Source of the DNA: Streptomyces sp.
GTDB lineage: Bacteria > Actinomycetota > Actinomycetes > Streptomycetales > Streptomycetaceae
DNA: 35,896 nucleotides
Direction of reading: 5' to 3'
Assembly: GCA_013362785.1 (NCBI GenBank)
Contig: JABFVM010000105.1
Span: forward strand, 1-35,896
A program made the translations under genes and the position numbers. Positions 31,651 to 35,896 of this stretch are shown piece by piece (the first letter of the stretch is position 1; each line of letters starts with the position of its first letter). The notes beneath the pieces are model-generated. The model did not search any database. It saw only the letters and a program-made list of their open reading frames with translations, and was not told the DNA's origin.

Positions 31651-32706
31651 ATGCCCAGAAACACCCTCAAACTCGCCGTCGCCCTCACCCTCCTCGCCGC
31701 CCCGGCACTGTCCGCGTGCGGCACCGGCTCCGCCTCCTCCGACGAGAAGGTCGTCACCGTCTACAGCGCCGACGGCCTCAAGGGCGAGAACGGCGACGGC
31801 TGGTACGACCGGGTCTTCAAGGACTTCGAGAAGCAGACCGGCATCAAGGTCGAGTACGTCGAGGGCGGCTCCGGCGAGATGGTGCAGCGTGCCGTCCGTG
31901 AGAAGGGCAACCCGCAGGCCGACGTACTCGTCACGCTCCCGCCGTTCATCCAGCAGGCCGACGGCAAGGGCCTGTTGCAGAAGTACGCCCCCAAGGGCTC
32001 CGACCAGGTCAGCGGCGCCGACAAGGGAGCCGACGCCACCTGGACCTCCGTCGTCAACAACTACTTCGGGTTCGTCTACGACAAGAAGGAGCTGAAGCAG
32101 GCGCCCACGACCTGGGAGGAGCTGCTGGACGGCTCGTACAAGAACAAGCTCCAGTACTCCACCCCGGGCGTCGCCGGTGACGGAACCGCCGTGCTCATCA
32201 AGGCGATGCACGACTTCGGCGGCGAGAAGCCCGCCATGGACTACCTCGGCAGGCTCCAGGCCAACAACGTCGGTCCGTCCGCCTCCACCGGCAAGCTCGC
32301 CCCCAAGGTCGACAAGGGCGAACTCCTCGTCGCCAACGGTGACGTACAGATGAACTTCGCCCAGGCCAAGACCATGCCCAACCTCGGCATCTGGTTCCCG
32401 GCGAAGGAGGGCGGCAGGCCCACCACCTTCGCCCTGCCCTACGCCGCCGGCCTCGTCACCGACGCCCCGCACACCGAGAACGGCAGGAAGCTGCTCGACT
32501 TCATGCTGAGCCAGGGCGCCCAGCAGCAGGTCAGCGAGATCGGCGGCGGTTTCAGCGCCCGCCAGGACGTCAAGGCCACCGACGCCAACGCGGTCGCGCT
32601 GGCGGGGCTCATGGACGGCGTCGAGGTCTTCGAGCCCGACTGGGACGACATCGACAAGAACCTGACGTCGTATGTCGACGCCTGGAAGTCGGCCACCGGC
32701 AGCTGA
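31651..32706 (+). CDS. Substrate-binding lipoprotein of the phosphonate ABC transporter
   Basis: The 351-residue product has a lipoprotein signal with lipobox LSAC (Cys near residue 23). It then has a periplasmic-binding-protein (iron/polyamine, Fbp-like) fold: VTVYSADGLKGENGDGWYDRV, ADVLVTLPPFIQQAD, NNYFGFVYDKKELK and GVEVFEPDWDDI. The family corresponds to PhnS of AEP importers. AAGGAG lies 11 nt before the ATG. As the last gene of the transport unit it is followed by a hairpin (32769-32796), likely the operon end. Binding ligand is inferred from the cluster. Confidence 0.92.
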   Translation: MPRNTLKLAVALTLLAAPALSACGTGSASSDEKVVTVYSADGLKGENGDGWYDRVFKDFEKQTGIKVEYVEGGSGEMVQRAVREKGNPQADVLVTLPPFIQQADGKGLLQKYAPKGSDQVSGADKGADATWTSVVNNYFGFVYDKKELKQAPTTWEELLDGSYKNKLQYSTPGVAGDGTAVLIKAMHDFGGEKPAMDYLGRLQANNVGPSASTGKLAPKVDKGELLVANGDVQMNFAQAKTMPNLGIWFPAKEGGRPTTFALPYAAGLVTDAPHTENGRKLLDFMLSQGAQQQVSEIGGGFSARQDVKATDANAVALAGLMDGVEVFEPDWDDIDKNLTSYVDAWKSATGS

Positions 32707-32768
32707 CTGGCCCCCTCAAGGCCACCCACCAGGGCCATATCAGCAATACCACCAACGTCCCACCCGCA

Positions 32769-32796
32769 ACGCCCCTGGCACCACCACCGGGGGCGT
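32769..32796 (+). terminator. Hairpin ending the phosphonate operon
   Basis: ACGCCCC pairs with GGGGCGT around a 14-nt loop, 62 nt after the lipoprotein stop and 50 nt before the next start. It may end or attenuate the operon. Confidence 0.5.
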
Positions 32797-32846
32797 CGCC
32801 ATGCCCGCACCCGACCGCTCTCCGCACCGCCCCCTCGGAGGATCAC

Positions 32847-34385
32847 GTGACGTCACACCTGTCCCGCCGCACCGTCCTCACCACCACCGCGGCGACCACC
32901 GCCACCCTGGCCCTCGGTACGGCCGCCGCCTCCCAGGCGCACGCCGTCCCCACGCTCCCCGACGGCACCAGCAAGGACAAGGTGCTCGTCATCGGCATGG
33001 ACGGCCTGCGCCACGACCGCATCGACGCGGCCGACGCCCCGCACCTGAAGGCCATGATGAGCGAGGGCACCTACGGCACCTCGCTGCTGTACGCGAGCCC
33101 GATGGCCGCCACCTCCTCCGGCCCCGGCTGGTCCACCATCTCGACCGGCGTATGGCCCGACAAGCACGGCGTGAAGGACAACACCTTCACCGGCAAGAAC
33201 TACGGCACCTACCCCGGCTTCCTCGCCCGCCTCGCCCAGGTCCGCCCCGCGCTGTCCACCTACGCGGCCGTCGACTGGAAGCCCCTGGACGCCCAGGGCA
33301 CCGTCACCCCCGGCACCGACGCCAAGCTCGTCCTCGACGGCGACGCCGACGGCTACACCGCGCACGACGCCACCATCGCCGGGGAGGCCGAGGCGATCAT
33401 CCGGGACCAGAACCCGGACGTCCTGTTCGTCTACTTCGGCCAGTCCGACATCGTCGGCCACAACCTGGGCGCGGGCAGCCAGGCCTACCTCGACCAGATC
33501 GCCGTACAGGACGCCTACGTCGGACGGCTGCGTGCCGCCATCAAGGCGCGGCCCGGCTACGCCACCGAGCGCTGGACCGTGATCGTCGCCACCGACCACG
33601 GCCACAAGGACGCGGGCGGTCACGGCGGGTCCACCGTCGAGGAGCGGCGCACCTTCGTCCTCGCCACCGGGCCCGGTATCGCCGCGGGCGCCCGCCCGAT
33701 CGACACGCGGCTCGTCGACGTCGCGGCCACGGTCTTCCAGCAGCTCGGCATCGCCGTAGATCCCGCCTGGGGTCTGGACGGCAAGCCGATCCAGGAGCGG
33801 TCCGCCGACCCCTTCGAGGCGCTGCGGCCCGCCCTGACCGGGCGGGTCGACGAGACCGGCATCCCGGCCGGCGTGCTCGGCTTCACGCACACCGCGCCCA
33901 GCGGCTGGTCCGTCATCAACAACGCCATGGGCACCGGCGGCATGACCGAGTGGCGCGGCTGGGCCTTCGCCACCGACGAGTTCTGGTCCCGCACCCAGCG
34001 CGACCAGTGGCGTGAGCTCAACGTTCGCGCGCGCGGCGTCTTCGCGGTCGCCGACTCCGACGAATGGGCGGACAAGAACTTCTCGGGAACGTACGACTCC
34101 ACCCTGGTGACCCCCGCGTACGACGTCACCGGCAAGGCCAGGGTGCGGCTGGACTTCACCACCTTCTACCGGCAGGAGGGCTCCCAGACGGCCCAGATCC
34201 TCGCCTCCTTCAACGGCGGCACCCCCACCGTCGTCAAGAGCTACACCTCCGACGTCGTCTCCCAGCCCCAGTCGGTGACCGTCGACGTCCCCGCCGGAGC
34301 CGCCAGCGTTAACTTCCGGTTCCGCTACACCGGGTCCAACAACTGGTACTGGGTGATCGACGGGGTCAGGATCAGCCAGTCCTGA
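32847..34385 (+). CDS. Tat-exported alkaline-phosphatase-superfamily phosphodiesterase
   Basis: This 512-residue enzyme has a twin-arginine signal (HLSRRTVLTTTAATTATLALG..AASQAHA). A nucleotide pyrophosphatase/phosphodiesterase-like domain follows: VIGMDGLRHD (metal Asp), SGPGWSTISTG (nucleophile region), FGQSDIVGHN and ATDHGHKDAGGHGG (metal Asp/His). A C-terminal beta-sandwich domain of about 150 residues ends with NNWYWVIDGVRI. The family hydrolyses phosphate mono- and diesters, and some members hydrolyse phosphonates such as phosphonoacetate. Behind an AEP cluster, a role in extracellular phosphorus capture is plausible. GGAGG precedes the GTG by 6 nt. Confidence 0.9.
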   Translation: MTSHLSRRTVLTTTAATTATLALGTAAASQAHAVPTLPDGTSKDKVLVIGMDGLRHDRIDAADAPHLKAMMSEGTYGTSLLYASPMAATSSGPGWSTISTGVWPDKHGVKDNTFTGKNYGTYPGFLARLAQVRPALSTYAAVDWKPLDAQGTVTPGTDAKLVLDGDADGYTAHDATIAGEAEAIIRDQNPDVLFVYFGQSDIVGHNLGAGSQAYLDQIAVQDAYVGRLRAAIKARPGYATERWTVIVATDHGHKDAGGHGGSTVEERRTFVLATGPGIAAGARPIDTRLVDVAATVFQQLGIAVDPAWGLDGKPIQERSADPFEALRPALTGRVDETGIPAGVLGFTHTAPSGWSVINNAMGTGGMTEWRGWAFATDEFWSRTQRDQWRELNVRARGVFAVADSDEWADKNFSGTYDSTLVTPAYDVTGKARVRLDFTTFYRQEGSQTAQILASFNGGTPTVVKSYTSDVVSQPQSVTVDVPAGAASVNFRFRYTGSNNWYWVIDGVRISQS

Positions 34386-34390
34386 TTACC

Positions 34391-34427
34391 CTGGGGGCGT
34401 CGGTACGGCGTGGTTCCGGCGCCCCAG
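34391..34427 (+). terminator. Hairpin between phosphodiesterase and HAD genes
   Basis: CTGGGG (34391-34396) pairs with CCCCAG (34422-34427) with additional G-C pairs inside. It lies just after the phosphodiesterase stop and suggests that the HAD gene has its own promoter. Confidence 0.5.
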
Positions 34428-34467
34428 CTCGCCCATCCCGCACGCAGGCCAGGAGAGTCACAGCACC

Positions 34468-35247
34468 ATGGCAGACCGCAAGCCCATCGAGTCCTGGCTC
34501 ACCGACATGGACGGTGTGCTCATCCACGAGGGCGTACCGATCCCCGGCGCCGACGCCTTCATCAAGAAGCTGCGCGACTCCGGCAAGCCCTTCCTCGTCC
34601 TCACCAACAACTCGATGTACACCCCGCGCGACCTGCACGCCCGGCTGAACCGCATGGGCCTGGAGGTGCCGATCGAGAACATCTGGACCTCCGCGCTGGC
34701 CACCGCCCAGTTCCTGGACGACCAGCGGCCGGGCGGCTCGGCGTACGTCATCGGCGAGGCGGGACTGACCACCGCGCTGCACGACATCGGGTACATCCTC
34801 ACCGACCACGACCCGGACTACGTCGTCCTCGGCGAGACCCGCACCTACTCCTTCGAGGCCATGACCAAGGCGGTCCGCCTCATCAACGACGGCGCCCGCT
34901 TCATCTGCACCAACCCCGACGAGACGGGCCCGTCGACCGAGGGCCCGCTGCCCGCGACCGGCGCCGTCGCCGCGCTGATCACCAAGGCGACCGGCAAGCA
35001 GCCGTACTTCGCGGGCAAGCCCAACCCGCTGATGATGCGCACCGGTCTCAACGCCATCGGCGCCCACTCCGAGACCAGCGCCATGATCGGTGACCGCATG
35101 GACACCGACGTACTGGCCGGCATGGAGGCCGGGATGCAGACGTTCCTGGTGCTCACCGGGCTGACCCGGCCCGAGCAGGTGGAGAACTTCCCGTACCGGC
35201 CGTCCAAGATCGTCGACTCCATCGCGGACCTCGTCGACCGGATCTGA
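34468..35247 (+). CDS. HAD-IIA (NagD-like) sugar phosphatase
   Basis: This 259-residue HAD-IIA protein has motif I WLTDMDGVLIHEG (nucleophile Asp first, then Asp), motif II LVLTNNSMYT, and motif III/IV AGKPNPLMM and MIGDRMDTDVLAGMEAG. The length is that of NagD/AraL-type phosphatases that act on small sugar or nucleotide phosphates. AGGAG lies about 13 nt upstream of the ATG. A perfect hairpin follows it at 35279-35305. A link to the preceding phosphonate genes is possible but not shown. Confidence 0.93.
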   Translation: MADRKPIESWLTDMDGVLIHEGVPIPGADAFIKKLRDSGKPFLVLTNNSMYTPRDLHARLNRMGLEVPIENIWTSALATAQFLDDQRPGGSAYVIGEAGLTTALHDIGYILTDHDPDYVVLGETRTYSFEAMTKAVRLINDGARFICTNPDETGPSTEGPLPATGAVAALITKATGKQPYFAGKPNPLMMRTGLNAIGAHSETSAMIGDRMDTDVLAGMEAGMQTFLVLTGLTRPEQVENFPYRPSKIVDSIADLVDRI

Positions 35248-35278
35248 CCGCGCCCGGCACGACCCGTACGGAGCAGTG

Positions 35279-35305
35279 CGGGCCCCGTTGAGGATGCGGG
35301 GCCCG
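35279..35305 (+). terminator. Perfect 9-bp terminator hairpin
   Basis: CGGGCCCCG and CGGGGCCCG pair exactly around a 9-nt loop, 31 nt after the HAD phosphatase stop. No T-run follows, as usual for these genomes. Confidence 0.75.
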
Positions 35306-35319
35306 TGCCGCGGGGGGAG

Positions 35320-35337
35320 CCTCCAGATATCTGGAGG
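35320..35337. promoter_or_regulatory. 18-bp perfect palindrome containing the ribosome binding site
   Basis: CCTCCAGATATCTGGAGG is fully symmetric. Its right end GGAGG is the Shine-Dalgarno of the next gene (ATG 6 nt later), and its left end CCTCC would pair with it in a 7-bp, 4-nt-loop hairpin. It could be a repressor site, a translational switch, or both. Confidence 0.6.
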
Positions 35338-35343
35338 TTCACG

Positions 35344-35896
35344 ATGGGATCACTGCGGGTCACTCTCTGTGCGATCGCCGCCCTGGGGGCGGTCGCCGTC
35401 AGCCCGGCGGCACACGCTGCGGACGGGGGTGTCTCGATCGGACCGTCGTCCCCGTCCCCGGGCGGCGACATCACCCTGCGGGTGAGCGGCTGCCCGCAGC
35501 GGGCCGCCACGGCCGCCTCCGACGCGTTCGTCGCCGACGCCCGCCTCACCGTCGGACCCGACGGCACCCTCGTCGGCGAGAGCCGCGTCCGCTCCACGGC
35601 AAAGGCGGGCACCTACGACGTGAAGGTCGCCTGCGGTGAGGCCTCCCGTACGGCTGCCCTCACCGTCGTGGCCAAGAGCGCGAAGCAATCCGTACGGCAC
35701 GGGCACGGGGCGCAGCCGTCGGCCCCGTCCTCCCCCGTGGCCCCGGTCGAGGCCGGCGGCGGTGGCGCGGCGGAGCTCGCCGCCGCAGACGCCCGCGAGG
35801 CCGGGCCCGGTACGGCGCACACCGTGACCGGGCTGGTCCTCGCGGGCGTCGCCGCCACCGCTGTAGCGCTCAGGAGCGCCCGACGCGGCCGCCAGC
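35344..35896 (+). CDS. Partial secreted protein with signal peptide and C-terminal hydrophobic segment
   Basis: The open frame runs off the right edge after 184 codons. It has a signal peptide (MGSLRVTLCAIAALGAVAVSP, then AAHA) and an immunoglobulin-like extracellular part (GGDITLRVSGCP, KAGTYDVKVACGE; two Cys may pair). An Ala/Gly/Pro/Ser linker leads to a hydrophobic helix (TVTGLVLAGVAATAVALRS) and a basic tail (ARRGR). The stop is likely a few codons beyond the window. I do not see a clear LPxTG/LAxTG; TAHTVTG is the nearest. Such proteins often precede a sortase gene in Streptomyces, which would be just outside. Confidence 0.82.
   Translation, partial: MGSLRVTLCAIAALGAVAVSPAAHAADGGVSIGPSSPSPGGDITLRVSGCPQRAATAASDAFVADARLTVGPDGTLVGESRVRSTAKAGTYDVKVACGEASRTAALTVVAKSAKQSVRHGHGAQPSAPSSPVAPVEAGGGGAAELAAADAREAGPGTAHTVTGLVLAGVAATAVALRSARRGRQ

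Noticed and set aside
32847..32856. Palindrome GTGACGTCAC at the phosphodiesterase start
   Set aside because: It coincides with the start codon and first codons; a 10-bp match is too short and too well explained by coding sequence.
28815..33890. Long minus-strand open frames opposite the phosphonate cluster
   Set aside because: They are antisense to clear transporter and enzyme genes and have no family features; high GC makes stop-free antisense frames common.
1..35896. CRISPR arrays, tRNA/rRNA genes, integrase or transposase
   Set aside because: No regularly spaced repeats, no tRNA-like T-loop context and no recombinase or transposase motifs were found on reading both strands.

Overview
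The window looks like a piece of a Streptomyces (or close actinomycete) chromosome. Genes are very GC-rich with G/C in third codon positions and frequent GTG starts. Several families are typical of that group: XRE-DUF5753 regulator with DUF397 partner, DUF6412 next to a YidC-like insertase, class E sortase, and Tat-exported enzymes. No rRNA, tRNA, CRISPR array, integrase or transposase was seen. The window opens inside one gene and closes inside another.

Left part (1 to about 15,900) is an accessory, defence-type region. It begins with an XRE-DUF5753 / DUF397 / small GHKL ATPase regulatory set (151-2074). Next come a degenerate HNH-like protein (2166-2867), a small membrane peptide and a second HTH regulator (3482-4336). 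A large candidate restriction system follows. On the + strand it has a second degenerate HNH-like protein, a ParB-like domain protein, a SNF2-type helicase and a DNA cytosine-5 methyltransferase (4573-10022). On the - strand, converging on it, are a MORC-like GHKL ATPase, a Z1-domain ATPase and a Vsr-like endonuclease (15134-9954). MORC/MutL-like ATPase plus Z1, Vsr and cytosine methyltransferase is a combination predicted earlier from comparative genomics to be a restriction-modification system. The added HNH-like/ParB-like/SNF2 half and the paralogous HNH-like copy outside it are what make this locus worth attention. Base composition drops visibly in the methyltransferase gene, which fits horizontal transfer.

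Boundary (15,135-16,000): about 0.87 kb without a credible gene. It contains a perfect four-way-junction (cloverleaf) inverted-repeat element and other hairpins.

Right part (16,000 to end) reads as ordinary chromosome. It has a SEC-C protein, a secreted GH30 endo-beta-1,6-galactanase-like enzyme, a class E sortase, a DUF6412 protein, a YidC/Oxa1-type insertase, an FAH-family hydrolase, a heme-degrading-domain protein coupled to a Gfo/Idh/MocA oxidoreductase, and a divergent ROK regulator with a clear palindromic operator candidate. A secreted LAxTG surface protein follows and is a plausible substrate of the sortase. A 2-aminoethylphosphonate-type uptake and catabolism cluster comes next: GntR/UTRA regulator, FAD oxidoreductase, PhnX-like HAD hydrolase, ABC ATPase, two permeases, and binding lipoprotein. 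Then come a Tat-exported alkaline-phosphatase-superfamily enzyme, a NagD-like HAD phosphatase, and the start of a secreted protein whose ribosome binding site lies in an 18-bp palindrome.
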